Assembly: GCA_045617725.1 (NCBI GenBank)
Contig: JAZLJD010000013.1
Coordinates: 1-31,387, forward strand
DNA length: 31,387 bases
Source: JAZLJD01 sp045617725
GTDB taxonomy: Bacteria > Bacillota > Clostridia > Lachnospirales > Lachnospiraceae
Direction of reading: 5' to 3'
Every line of letters starts with the position of its first letter. Within the stretch, counting starts at the first letter, position 1. Both the position numbers and the translations under genes were made by a program. Positions 1-7,641 of the stretch are shown piece by piece. The notes beneath the pieces are model-generated. The model had not been told where the DNA came from. It did no database searches and saw only the letters and a program-made list of their open reading frames with translations.

Positions 1-132
1 CATTTGGCGACTGCTAATCATCTGTCGGGCGAAGCCTGACAGATGGCAACGAGCCAAGTGGACATTGCGCTTGCGCGAATGGACATTTGGCGACTGCTAA
101 TCATCTGTCGGGCGGAGCCTGACAGATGGCAA
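1..132. repeat. Two direct copies of a 49-base hairpin element
   Basis: A 49-base sequence occurs at 1-49 and again at 84-132 with one difference. Each copy contains a 12-bp stem with a 3-base loop (arms 19-30/34-45 and 102-113/117-128; loop GAA in the first, GGA in the second). The single difference lies in the loop, so the stem is intact in both. The 34 bases between the copies include a second short palindrome, TTGCGCTTGCGCGAA-like, at about 66-78. The first copy starts at the window edge, so the array may continue to the left. No reading frame of interest is present. It looks like an intergenic REP-type hairpin repeat; its role is unknown. Confidence 0.8.
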
Positions 133-173
133 TGGACTACATATTTCGGCTGCTAGTTTACATAATATTTTTT

Positions 174-209
174 GACATCGATAAGGCTCCAAAGAGGCAC
201 TTATCGATG
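174..209. repeat. 10-bp inverted repeat (CATCGATAAG/CTTATCGATG)
   Basis: The arms 176-185 and 200-209 are a perfect 10-bp inverted repeat around a 14-base loop, which itself holds a short CTC/GAG pairing. The left arm is preceded by TTTTTTGA. The TGACATCG...CGATG arrangement resembles the core of the tandem array at 30651-31160. It could be a terminator of a gene to the left read on the minus strand (a T-rich tract lies at 168-173), a protein-binding palindrome, or a degenerate member of the repeat family. Confidence 0.55.
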
Positions 210-300
210 CCATTTTCCATATTTTTTGGGACCTTCGGACCGCGGAATAGAGGAAAAGCAGAAGAATCGATGAAATTTCTTCAAAAAAGGGCCAAAATTG

Positions 301-334
301 ACATCGGGTCAGGAAGAAAGTAAGGATTCCGATG
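301..334. repeat. Degenerate single copy of the right-edge palindromic repeat
   Basis: ACATCGG (301-307) is followed after exactly 21 bases by CCGATG (329-334). The same half-sites in the same order and at almost the same distance (20-22 bases) form the linker part of each unit in the array at 30651-31160. The bases between the half-sites are not conserved with the array. The spacing match is seen directly; common origin is an inference. Confidence 0.5.
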
Positions 335-447
335 CCCCCAAAGCAAGAAAGCCAAGTGGGACACGAAAAGCCCAAATGCCCAAAGCAATACCCCCCAGCT
401 CCTCAAAAATCAAAAAATCACAGCAAGTAGTTTGGAGAAACAGATAA
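335..447 (+). other. Gene-free A/C-rich leader upstream of azlC
   Basis: No gene is supported between 1 and 447. The last 100 bases before azlC are rich in A and C and poor in G and T on the plus strand, including a run of six C at about 392-397. This is the composition of Rho-utilisation sites, but the functional meaning is unproven. A GGAGA ribosome site (434-438) precedes the azlC ATG. No convincing sigma-A promoter was found here. Confidence 0.4.
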
Positions 448-1179
448 ATGTTCAAGAAAGCGTTTTTGGCAACAGTTCCCGTTATGGCGGGGTATATCGT
501 GCTTGGCATCGGGTTTGGCATGGTGCTCTTAAATCATGGTCTTTCCGTGCCTTACGCGGGACTTATGAGCCTTGTGATTTATGCCGGCTCCATGCAATTT
601 GTGGCAATTGACCTGATGAGTACGGGAGCCGGGCTGCTTACGACATTCCTGACGACGGTGGCGGTGAATGCACGGCACATATTCTATGGAATTTCCATGC
701 TTGATAAGTATAAAAATATACCGCACAAGCCCTTGCTGGTCTGGACGCTGACCGACGAGACCTATTCCCTTGTTTGCGCCCGGGAGCCTGAACACAAGCT
801 GGGCCTTACGGGCGACGGCTCGGAGGCGGAAAAGAAGCTGGTGTCGAGGTACTGCCTGCTGGTTTCTGTTTTCGACTACGGATACTGGGTGCTGGGCAGT
901 GTTCTGGGCGCCGTAATTGGTTCGCTGCTTACGATTAACACGACCGGAATCGACTTTGCGTTAACAGCACTGTTCATTACGGTTTTCACGGAGCAGTGGC
1001 TGACGACGAAAAACCATATTTCTGCGATTATCGGGGTTGTTTGCACAACGGCCTGCCTGTTGCTTTTTGGCCGCGATGCCTTCCTGATTCCGGCGATGTG
1101 CCTCATCATGATATGTCTCACGCTGCTTCGCAAGCAGAAGGGAATTACGAACGAGGAGGTGAACGGCGATGAACGGTAG
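448..1179 (+). CDS. azlC: AzlC family amino-acid permease subunit
   Basis: This is the large subunit of the two-component AzlCD exporter family. In Bacillus azlCD confers azaleucine resistance, and related pairs export branched-chain amino acids. The 243-residue product is an integral membrane protein of about five to six hydrophobic segments. It shows the family's N-terminal GYIVLGIGFGM segment followed by YAGLMSLVIYAGSMQFVA and the NARHIFYGISM segment, and has the usual length. The ATG at 448 follows a GGAGA site. Its 3' end overlaps azlD by 11 bases, so the two are translationally coupled. The transported substrate cannot be read from sequence. Because a tryptophan-specific T-box and trpB2 lie immediately downstream, an aromatic amino acid or indole-related substrate is possible but only an inference. 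Confidence 0.93.
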   Translation: MFKKAFLATVPVMAGYIVLGIGFGMVLLNHGLSVPYAGLMSLVIYAGSMQFVAIDLMSTGAGLLTTFLTTVAVNARHIFYGISMLDKYKNIPHKPLLVWTLTDETYSLVCAREPEHKLGLTGDGSEAEKKLVSRYCLLVSVFDYGYWVLGSVLGAVIGSLLTINTTGIDFALTALFITVFTEQWLTTKNHISAIIGVVCTTACLLLFGRDAFLIPAMCLIMICLTLLRKQKGITNEEVNGDER

Positions 1180-1501
1180 TATCTCACCCATCCTGTACAT
1201 TACCGTCATTTCGCTGACGACTATCCTGCTTCGTTTTTTGCCCTTCCTGATCTTCCGGGGCCAAAAACAAACTCCGAAGGCCCTTTTGTACTTCGGTAAA
1301 GTGCTGCCGTATGCCATCATGGGCATGCTGGTTGTTTTTTGCCTAAAGGGAATCAGCTTCCTGGAAAGTCCGCACGGACTGCCGGAAATACTGAGCGCCG
1401 CTGTGGTGGTCGGCCTGCATGTGTGGAAGCGGAATACGCTTCTGTCCATAACCGTAGGAACGGTTTGTTACATGATTCTGGTGCAATTTGTTTTTGTGTG
1501 A
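1169..1501 (+). CDS. azlD: AzlD family membrane protein
   Basis: This is the small partner subunit of the AzlCD transporter: 110 residues, about four hydrophobic segments, and the family's early TTILLRFLPFLIF segment followed by LYFGKVLPYAIMGMLVVFCL. It starts inside the end of azlC, with an AACGAGGAGG-type site about 8 bases before the ATG. No terminator follows it; the promoter of the T-box transcript begins only 9 bases after the stop. Read-through from azlCD into the T-box leader is therefore possible and would also be subject to T-box control. Assignment rests on size, topology and its place after azlC. Confidence 0.92.
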   Translation: MNGSISPILYITVISLTTILLRFLPFLIFRGQKQTPKALLYFGKVLPYAIMGMLVVFCLKGISFLESPHGLPEILSAAVVVGLHVWKRNTLLSITVGTVCYMILVQFVFV

Positions 1502-1509
1502 AAAACGGG

Positions 1510-1538
1510 TTGACAATGAATTTTCAGTGTGCTTTAAT
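1510..1538 (+). promoter_or_regulatory. Sigma-A promoter of the T-box/trpB2 transcript
   Basis: TTGACA (1510-1515), a 17-base spacer, then TTTAAT (1533-1538). The -35 box is a consensus match and the position fits a transcript starting just before stem I of the T-box. Confidence 0.8.
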
Positions 1539-1540
1539 AG

Positions 1541-1812
1541 ACGAAACCGATGAGGAAGAGTGAGTAAGTTCTGAGACTGAAGTTACAGAGAGTTGCAGGT
1601 GGTGGAATTGCGACACAGAGGACAGAGCCGAATGGGCTTCCGAGGGCGAGCGGAAAGGGTTTTCCCGAGTATGTGAGACGGAGTAGACGCTTCGTGATGA
1701 AATGTCAGCATATGATAGTATGCGTGAGTGGACGCGATTGCGTCAAGCCGGGTGGCACCGCAGGTATGAAATTTACCTGTCCCAGCAGAATTGCCGGGAC
1801 AGGTTTTTTATT
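1541..1812 (+). promoter_or_regulatory. Tryptophan T-box riboswitch leader
   Basis: This leader binds uncharged tRNA and then allows transcription of trpB2. Visible parts are the AGAGAG and GGTGGTGGAA elements of stem I (about 1588-1611), a specifier region with GAATGGGC in which TGG (1633-1635) reads as the tryptophan codon, and the T-box sequence GGGTGGCACCGCAGG (1750-1764). The TGGC within it would pair with an acceptor end GCCA, matching the G73 discriminator of bacterial tRNA-Trp, an independent agreement with the UGG specifier. A terminator stem follows at 1776-1803. Stem II/III boundaries were not folded. Confidence 0.93.
1776..1809 (+). terminator. Regulated terminator of the Trp T-box
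   Basis: Arms CCTGTCCC (1776-1783) and GGGACAGG (1796-1803) form a perfect 8-bp stem with a partly paired loop, followed by six T. The 5' arm lies just after the T-box sequence, as expected for the alternative antiterminator pairing when uncharged tRNA-Trp is bound. Confidence 0.9.
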
Positions 1813-1878
1813 GCCCACGATGAGCCAAGTGAATACCCACGCCACGGCAGTAACTCACAGAAAGGAGATTGACATATC

Positions 1879-3255
1879 ATGTCAAACAAACAAAAAACAA
1901 TTCCTTACAAAATTTACCTTGCAGAGGATGAAATGCCGCGTCAGTGGTACAACCTGCGTGCAGATATGATTACGAAACCTGCACCGTTACTCAATTCGGC
2001 TACCATGAAACCGATTACCGAGGAGGAACTCTCCGTAGTGTTCTGCCGCGAGCTTGCGCGCCAGGAACTGGATGATACCACCCCTTACTTCGATATTCCC
2101 GAAGATATTTACAATTTCTATAAGATGTACCGCCCGAGCCCGTTGATTCGTGCGTACTGCCTGGAAGAAAAACTGGGCACACCGGCCAAGATTTACTACA
2201 AGTTCGAGGGTAACAATACGAGCGGTTCCCACAAACTGAATTCTGCCATCGCACAGGCTTATTACGCCAAGCATCAGGGCCTTAAGGGCGTCACCACGGA
2301 AACCGGCGCAGGACAGTGGGGCACGGCACTTTCCATGGCCTGCTCTTACTTAGACCTTGACTGCAACGTATTTATGGTTCGTTCTTCCTATGAACTTAAG
2401 CCGTTCCGCCGCGAGGTTATGCGTACCTACGGCGCTTCCGTAACCGCTTCTCCTTCCATGGAGACGGAGGTGGGCCGCAAGATTAATGCCGAGCACCCGA
2501 ACTGCAAGGGAAGCCTGGGCTGTGCCATTTCCGAAGCCGTAGAATCGGCTACTTCCCGGGAAGGCTATCGTTATGTATTAGGCTCCGTTTTGAACCAGGT
2601 TATGCTTCATCAGTCCATTATCGGCCTTGAAACCAAGGCTGCTCTTGATAAATATGGCGAAAAAGCAGACATCATCATCGGCTGTGCAGGCGGTGGCAGT
2701 AACCTCGGCGGTCTGATTGCTCCCTTCATGAAGGAAAAAATCACCGGAGAGAGAGACTACCGGTTCATCGCAGTAGAGCCGGAATCCTGTCCTTCCCTTA
2801 CAAGAGGAACCTTTGCTTATGATTACTGCGATACCGGACGTGTTTGCCCGCTGGCCAAAATGTATACGCTGGGTCACGACTTCATGCCCGCACCGCACCA
2901 TGCAGGCGGACTTCGCTACCACGGCATGAGCTCCACCTTAAGCCAGCTCTATCATGACGGTTACATGGAAGCCGTTACCGTAAAGCAGACAGAGGTATTT
3001 AAGGCAGCGGAGGAATTTGCCCGCGTTGAGGGTATTCTCCCTGCACCCGAGAGCTCCCATGCAATCAAGATTGCCATCGATGAAGCCTTAAAGTGCAAGG
3101 AAACCGGCGAGGAGAAGACGATTGTTTTTGGCCTCACGGGAACCGGATATTTCGATATGTTCGCATACGGAGACTTCCACGACGGCAAGATGCAGGATTA
3201 CAGACCGACAGACGAAGAACTTAAGGAAAGTTTCAGTAAACTTCCCCGTATATAA
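1879..3255 (+). CDS. trpB2: TrpB2-type tryptophan synthase beta chain
   Basis: This PLP-dependent enzyme joins indole with L-serine (possibly phosphoserine in some relatives) to make L-tryptophan. The length of 458 residues and the N-terminal extension identify the TrpB2 or TrpB-like class rather than the roughly 400-residue TrpB1 that works with TrpA. Visible features are the PLP lysine in SGSHKLNSA (Lys119), the catalytic-site ETGAGQWG segment (Glu141), the phosphate-binding GCAGGGSN loop and a C-terminal GLTGTGYFD segment. No trpA or other trp gene is nearby, so it probably acts alone as an indole-salvage enzyme. The ATG at 1879 is preceded by AAAGGAG. Expression is controlled by the Trp T-box directly upstream and ends at the hairpin at 3281. 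Confidence 0.95.
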   Translation: MSNKQKTIPYKIYLAEDEMPRQWYNLRADMITKPAPLLNSATMKPITEEELSVVFCRELARQELDDTTPYFDIPEDIYNFYKMYRPSPLIRAYCLEEKLGTPAKIYYKFEGNNTSGSHKLNSAIAQAYYAKHQGLKGVTTETGAGQWGTALSMACSYLDLDCNVFMVRSSYELKPFRREVMRTYGASVTASPSMETEVGRKINAEHPNCKGSLGCAISEAVESATSREGYRYVLGSVLNQVMLHQSIIGLETKAALDKYGEKADIIIGCAGGGSNLGGLIAPFMKEKITGERDYRFIAVEPESCPSLTRGTFAYDYCDTGRVCPLAKMYTLGHDFMPAPHHAGGLRYHGMSSTLSQLYHDGYMEAVTVKQTEVFKAAEEFARVEGILPAPESSHAIKIAIDEALKCKETGEEKTIVFGLTGTGYFDMFAYGDFHDGKMQDYRPTDEELKESFSKLPRI

Positions 3256-3280
3256 TTCTTTTTCATGCTCCTTCGAAAGA

Positions 3281-3313
3281 GAGAACTTCCGACCACCGGA
3301 AGTTCTCTTTTTT
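3281..3313 (+). terminator. Rho-independent terminator of trpB2
   Basis: GAGAACTTCC (3281-3290) and GGAAGTTCTC (3298-3307) form a perfect 10-bp stem with a 7-base loop, followed by a T-rich run. Confidence 0.93.
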
Positions 3314-3334
3314 CTTTCTGAAAATGCGTATTTG

Positions 3335-3343
3335 TGGTAGAAT
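3335..3343 (+). promoter_or_regulatory. Extended -10 promoter for the ABC exporter gene
   Basis: TGGTAGAAT (3335-3343) fits an extended -10 element; the -35 region (TTTCTG, 3315-3320) is weak. The start of transcription would fall near 3350, downstream of the GTG at 3334. This supports translation from the TTG at 3376. Confidence 0.5.
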
Positions 3344-3375
3344 ATAAGGGATTATTGGGTTACGGAGGAAGAATC

Positions 3376-5121
3376 TTGAAAGAGGTATTGTTTTACATCA
3401 GTCATATCCTTGACAAAAAGCAGAAAAGCCGCCTTACAATCGTCTTTTTGGCGACGCTTTTGGGCTCGGCGTTAGAGCTTGTGGGCGTTGCGGTCATTCT
3501 GCCCGTCATTGAAGTAATACAGGAGCCGGCGGTAATCGAGCGTCGCTGGTATCTTAAGTGGTGTTACGACCGATTCGGGTTTACCGATACGACGAATTTC
3601 ATTCTGGCCATGCTGATTGTCGTGGTCGTCTTTTACATATTTAAGAATCTTATGATTGTTGCCATGAACGATCTGCAGTATCGTTTTACCTACAACAATT
3701 CCCGACGCGTTTCGCGCAAGCTGTACCGTTCGTTCATCTATCAGCCGTACATTTATCATGTGAATCATTCCTACAGCTTCATGCTGAATACGATTACCAC
3801 GGACTGTACGAAGAGCTTCGAATGCATCACCCAGATTCTGCATCTCTTTACGGAGGGTACCGTAGCGCTTTTGTTCCTAATCTATCTTCTTATTAAGGAC
3901 AAAACGATTACGATTGCCATGACCTGTGCGCTGTTATTCATCAGTTGCATCTTTCTTTTTGGCACCAAAAGGAGAGCCAATAAGCTGGGAAAGGAAATCT
4001 GGAACGGCGGTATTAAGCAGTACGACATCGTGAATCAGTCATTCGGCGGAATTAAGGAAGTGAAGATTTCCGACAAAGAGGAACACTTTACGGTTGAATA
4101 CAATAAGGTATATTCAAAACTCAGCAAGAATATGCTCCAGGGCAAGATTCTCGAAATCCTGCCCCGCTCCATCATGGAGGCGGGCTGTATTGCGGCTCTT
4201 ATGTCGGCCGTTGCCTTCAAGGTCTACAGGGGCGTTCCCCTTTCGTATTTCCTTCCGGTTCTCAGCCTTTTTGCGGTCGCTTTCGTTCGTCTGATGCCTT
4301 CCTTCAGCCGTGTGACGAATGCCATTACGGCCCTGAATCTGCACAAGGCACATTTGAAGCCGGTTTATGAGGCGATAACGGAGCTTGAGAAATTCGAAAA
4401 GACCGAGAATTACATGCATACCGAAGCGACTTCGATTCCGTTTGAACGCGAGATTCGCCTTGAGAATGTTACCTATCGTTATCCCGGCGGGGAGCGTAAT
4501 ATTGTGGACGACGTAAGCCTCACAATCCCGAAGAACAAATCCGTTGCGTTTGTGGGACCTTCCGGAGAGGGTAAGACCACGCTGGCGGACGTAATATTGG
4601 GACTTCTGACACCGGATTGCGGTCACATCTATGTGGATGATGCGGATATCAGCGAGCACATGCACGCCTGGCACAGCCTGATCGGTTACATTCCGCAGAA
4701 TATTTACTTAACAAACGGCGACATCCTTCACAACGTTGCTTTTGGCTACGGCGACGATGAAATTGATACGGACCGCGTCATCGAGGCCCTTAAGGAAGCG
4801 CAGATTTACGACTTCATCATGACCTTGCCGGATGGACTCAAAACCGAGGTGGGAGACCGTGGAGTGCGCCTTTCCGGAGGCCAAAGACAACGAATCGGAA
4901 TTGCACGTGCCCTGTATGGCAATCCGCAGTTCCTGGTTCTGGATGAGGCGACGAGTGCACTGGATACGGAGACCGAAAGTGCCGTCATGGATGCAATCCA
5001 GCTTCTTCAGGGACAAAAGACCATGTTGATTATCGCACACCGGCTTACCACCATTGAGAAGTGTGATTACAAATACCGCATAAAGAGCGGCAAGATTTAC
5101 GACGAAAGTGAGCAGAAATAA
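3376..5121 (+). CDS. ABC exporter, fused membrane and ATPase domains
   Basis: This is a half-size exporter (membrane domain plus ATPase) that would act as a dimer to move a lipid, glycan or peptide outward. Residues 1 to about 310 hold around six membrane segments; ELVGVAVILPVIEVI near the start recalls PglK-type lipid-linked oligosaccharide flippases. The ATPase domain has Walker A GPSGEGKTT (about 394-402), Q-loop YIPQN, signature LSGGQRQR (about 499), Walker B FLVLDEATSALD and switch IIAHR, all intact. I chose the TTG at 3376 because GGAGGA lies 6 bases upstream and the predicted promoter excludes the in-frame GTG at 3334. Its stop overlaps the next ATG (TAATG). The substrate is unknown; the PglK resemblance is only suggestive. 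Confidence 0.85.
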   Translation: MKEVLFYISHILDKKQKSRLTIVFLATLLGSALELVGVAVILPVIEVIQEPAVIERRWYLKWCYDRFGFTDTTNFILAMLIVVVVFYIFKNLMIVAMNDLQYRFTYNNSRRVSRKLYRSFIYQPYIYHVNHSYSFMLNTITTDCTKSFECITQILHLFTEGTVALLFLIYLLIKDKTITIAMTCALLFISCIFLFGTKRRANKLGKEIWNGGIKQYDIVNQSFGGIKEVKISDKEEHFTVEYNKVYSKLSKNMLQGKILEILPRSIMEAGCIAALMSAVAFKVYRGVPLSYFLPVLSLFAVAFVRLMPSFSRVTNAITALNLHKAHLKPVYEAITELEKFEKTENYMHTEATSIPFEREIRLENVTYRYPGGERNIVDDVSLTIPKNKSVAFVGPSGEGKTTLADVILGLLTPDCGHIYVDDADISEHMHAWHSLIGYIPQNIYLTNGDILHNVAFGYGDDEIDTDRVIEALKEAQIYDFIMTLPDGLKTEVGDRGVRLSGGQRQRIGIARALYGNPQFLVLDEATSALDTETESAVMDAIQLLQGQKTMLIIAHRLTTIEKCDYKYRIKSGKIYDESEQK

Positions 5122-6281
5122 TGAATCATTCCGAAATATCCGAGATTAAGAAATTGTTCCAGAAAACGGGCTGCAGCATCACCCGAATTGCCGGTTGCTA
5201 CGTAGCCGGCGTGGACCGTACCATTCGTACGAAACTGAACGCTAATTTCCTTAACATGGAGGAGGAAGAGCAGTTCAAGTATCTTGAAATCTTCAAAAAG
5301 TCTTTGTCGGGAAGTATTGGCAAGAACCTGTTAAATATGGAATTTACGAAGGAAGCAACCGAGGACGGCGGGGTACAGGCGTCGCTTTTGGCACTGAGGG
5401 ATTCGGGTCTTAAGGACGAGGCCCTTTTGGATGCTTTCTATCAGAAGATTATTGAAGGCTACGAGTATCCGGGCAACTTCCTGATTCTTCTGGCACACGA
5501 TGTGTACGATGTGCCCGTGCGTACTGAAGACGGAATTTTAAACGATGAAAGCGACGAGATGTTCAGCTTCGTTTTGTGTGCCATCTGCCCCGTGAACCTC
5601 GACAAGGCGTCCCTGTGCTACGAGGAGGACACCAACAGTATCAAAAACCGCAGCCGGAACTGGGTTGTGGAAATGCCGGAATCCGCGTTTATGTTCCCGT
5701 CCTTCAATGACCGTGCTTCGGACATTTACAATATTCTTTACTACACGAAGAATCAGGCGGAATATCATCCCGAACTGTGCCGCACACTGCTCGGTTGTGA
5801 GGAGACCACGACCTATATGGAGCAGAAGGAGAGCTTTACCGAAATTATCGGCGAGGTGCTGACGGACGCAAGGGAGTACGATACCTTTGATGTGGTTCGT
5901 TCCATTCAGTCCCAGCTTTCTCACAGAGTGGGCCAGGCCGTTATGGATGAATCGGAGGAGCCTGTTATGCTCGGTAAGGAGGATGTGAAAGCCATCCTTA
6001 TGGAGAGCGGCGTGAAGGAGGAGCACCTTCAGCATTTTGACGATACGTTTGAGGCGGTTGCCGGCAGGAATGCCGAATTCGACGCGGCTTCCATCGCCAC
6101 TCCGAAGAAGATTGAACTTAAGACCGACACGCTCAAAATCGCGGTAGACCGCGAGGATGCCGATCTTATCGAGATTAAGGTCATCGACGGCCGTCGTTGC
6201 CTGGTTATTCCGATGGATTCGGATATTGAGGTAAACGGCATTGTGAAACGTATTGTGGAGAAACTCAGTGAGGACGAGTAA
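5121..6281 (+). CDS. DUF4317 family protein, function unknown
   Basis: The 386-residue soluble product has the N-terminal pattern I associate with DUF4317, a family common in Clostridia: SEISEIKKLF, then CSITRIAGCYV, then EEQFKYLEIFKKSLSG and GKNLLNMEF. There is no signal peptide or membrane segment. The middle region is rich in acidic residues, and the C-terminal part (about 325-386) looks like a small separate alpha/beta domain. The ATG overlaps the stop of the ABC exporter gene by one base, so the two are coupled, and rarA follows after 11 bases. Neither the family nor the context gives a function. The coupling need not mean a shared role. Confidence 0.8.
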   Translation: MNHSEISEIKKLFQKTGCSITRIAGCYVAGVDRTIRTKLNANFLNMEEEEQFKYLEIFKKSLSGSIGKNLLNMEFTKEATEDGGVQASLLALRDSGLKDEALLDAFYQKIIEGYEYPGNFLILLAHDVYDVPVRTEDGILNDESDEMFSFVLCAICPVNLDKASLCYEEDTNSIKNRSRNWVVEMPESAFMFPSFNDRASDIYNILYYTKNQAEYHPELCRTLLGCEETTTYMEQKESFTEIIGEVLTDAREYDTFDVVRSIQSQLSHRVGQAVMDESEEPVMLGKEDVKAILMESGVKEEHLQHFDDTFEAVAGRNAEFDAASIATPKKIELKTDTLKIAVDREDADLIEIKVIDGRRCLVIPMDSDIEVNGIVKRIVEKLSEDE

Positions 6282-6292
6282 TCGGAGCGCTT

Positions 6293-7636
6293 ATGGATTT
6301 ATTTGAATACATGCGTAACAACAATAAAGAAAAGGAGAGTCCGCTGGCAGCCCGTATGCGCCCTACGACGATTGACGAAGTGGTAGGTCAGCAGCACCTG
6401 CTTGCCAAAGACAAACTCCTGTATCGCGCGATTAAGGCTGATAAGCTGCAGTCCGTCATATTTTACGGACCGCCCGGAACCGGCAAGACCACGCTGGCTC
6501 AGGTAATCGCACATACCACCAGCGCCTGCTTTGAGCAGATTAACGCCACCATAGCCGGCAAAAAGGATATGGAGGAGGTCGTGAAAAGGGCGCAGGATGC
6601 CATGGGAATGTATGGCAAGCGTACGATTCTTTTTATCGACGAGATTCATCGCTTCAACAAAGGGCAGCAGGATTATCTTTTGCCCTATGTGGAGGACGGA
6701 ACCCTGATTCTGATTGGTGCGACGACGGAGAATCCGTACTTTGAAGTGAACGGGGCACTCCTTTCCCGAAGCATGATTTTTGAACTGAAACCGCTTGAAC
6801 CTGCGGACATAAAGGAACTGATTCATCGCGCCGTGTACGATTCGGACAAGGGTATGGGCGCGTATGATGCCGTGATAGACGACGAGGCAATGGAATTTAT
6901 TGCGGATGTTTCGGGCGGAGATGCCAGAAATGCCCTGAATGCGATTGAACTGGCAGTCATGACGACGGAACGCATGGAGGATGGCAAGATTCATCTGACC
7001 ACAGAGGTGCTCTCGGAATGCATCCAGCGACGTGTGCTTCGCTATGACAAGGACGGAGACAATCATTACGATACCATTTCCGCATTTATAAAGAGTATGC
7101 GAGGTTCTGACCCCGATGCGGCCGTTTACTATCTGGCACGCATGCTGGCAGCAGGGGAGGACATCAAGTTTATAGCACGACGTATTATGATTTGTGCCTC
7201 CGAGGATGTCGGCAATGCCGATCCGCAGGCACTGGTTGTTGCAGTGGCAGCAGCCCAGGCCATAGAAAGAATCGGTCTGCCGGAGTCGCAGATTATTCTT
7301 TCGCAGGCTGTTACTTATGTGGCTACGGCTCCCAAGAGTAATGCCTCCTGCAACGCCATTTTTGCGGCGGAGGACGAAGCCGCTGCGTCCGGAAACCTTC
7401 CCATTCCGCCGCATTTACAGGATGCACACTACAAGGGCAGTGCGAGTCTGGGCCGCGGTACGGGCTATTTGTATTCGCATCTCTATCCGAACCACTATGT
7501 GGAGCAACAGTATCTGCCCTATGAGCTTTCGGGACGCGAGTTTTACACGCCGACCGGAAACGGCTATGAGGTACGGATTGCCGAACATATGAAACGCATT
7601 CGCGAGGAAGAAAAGAAACGGCAGAAGGGAGAATAA
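6293..7636 (+). CDS. rarA: Replication-associated recombination protein A
   Basis: RarA (MgsA) is an AAA+ ATPase of the clamp-loader group that acts at stalled replication forks. The 447-residue protein has Walker A GPPGTGKTT (59-67), Walker B ILFIDEIHR (112-120), a sensor-1 region IGATTENP (about 141-148) and the family's C-terminal part with YLYSHLYPNHYVEQQYLP and PTGNGYE. The length is normal. The start at 6293 gives the usual short N-terminus; its ribosome site is CGGAG at 6283-6287. It lies 11 bases after the DUF4317 gene and 5 bases before the phosphatase gene, so the run from 3376 to 8988 is probably one operon. Confidence 0.96.
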   Translation: MDLFEYMRNNNKEKESPLAARMRPTTIDEVVGQQHLLAKDKLLYRAIKADKLQSVIFYGPPGTGKTTLAQVIAHTTSACFEQINATIAGKKDMEEVVKRAQDAMGMYGKRTILFIDEIHRFNKGQQDYLLPYVEDGTLILIGATTENPYFEVNGALLSRSMIFELKPLEPADIKELIHRAVYDSDKGMGAYDAVIDDEAMEFIADVSGGDARNALNAIELAVMTTERMEDGKIHLTTEVLSECIQRRVLRYDKDGDNHYDTISAFIKSMRGSDPDAAVYYLARMLAAGEDIKFIARRIMICASEDVGNADPQALVVAVAAAQAIERIGLPESQIILSQAVTYVATAPKSNASCNAIFAAEDEAAASGNLPIPPHLQDAHYKGSASLGRGTGYLYSHLYPNHYVEQQYLPYELSGREFYTPTGNGYEVRIAEHMKRIREEEKKRQKGE

Positions 7637-7641
7637 ATAAG

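Noticed and set aside
172..200. Promoter starting with TTGACA at 172 for azlC
   Set aside because: No -10 box is found at 16-18 bases downstream; the TTGACA is part of the palindromic repeat.
97..375. Small open frames on both strands in the left non-coding region (97-375 minus, 126-323 plus)
   Set aside because: They run through the hairpin repeats, lack ribosome sites and recall no protein family.
1673..1969. Small protein overlapping the T-box and the trpB2 start
   Set aside because: It lies within the structured leader and terminator and has no ribosome site.
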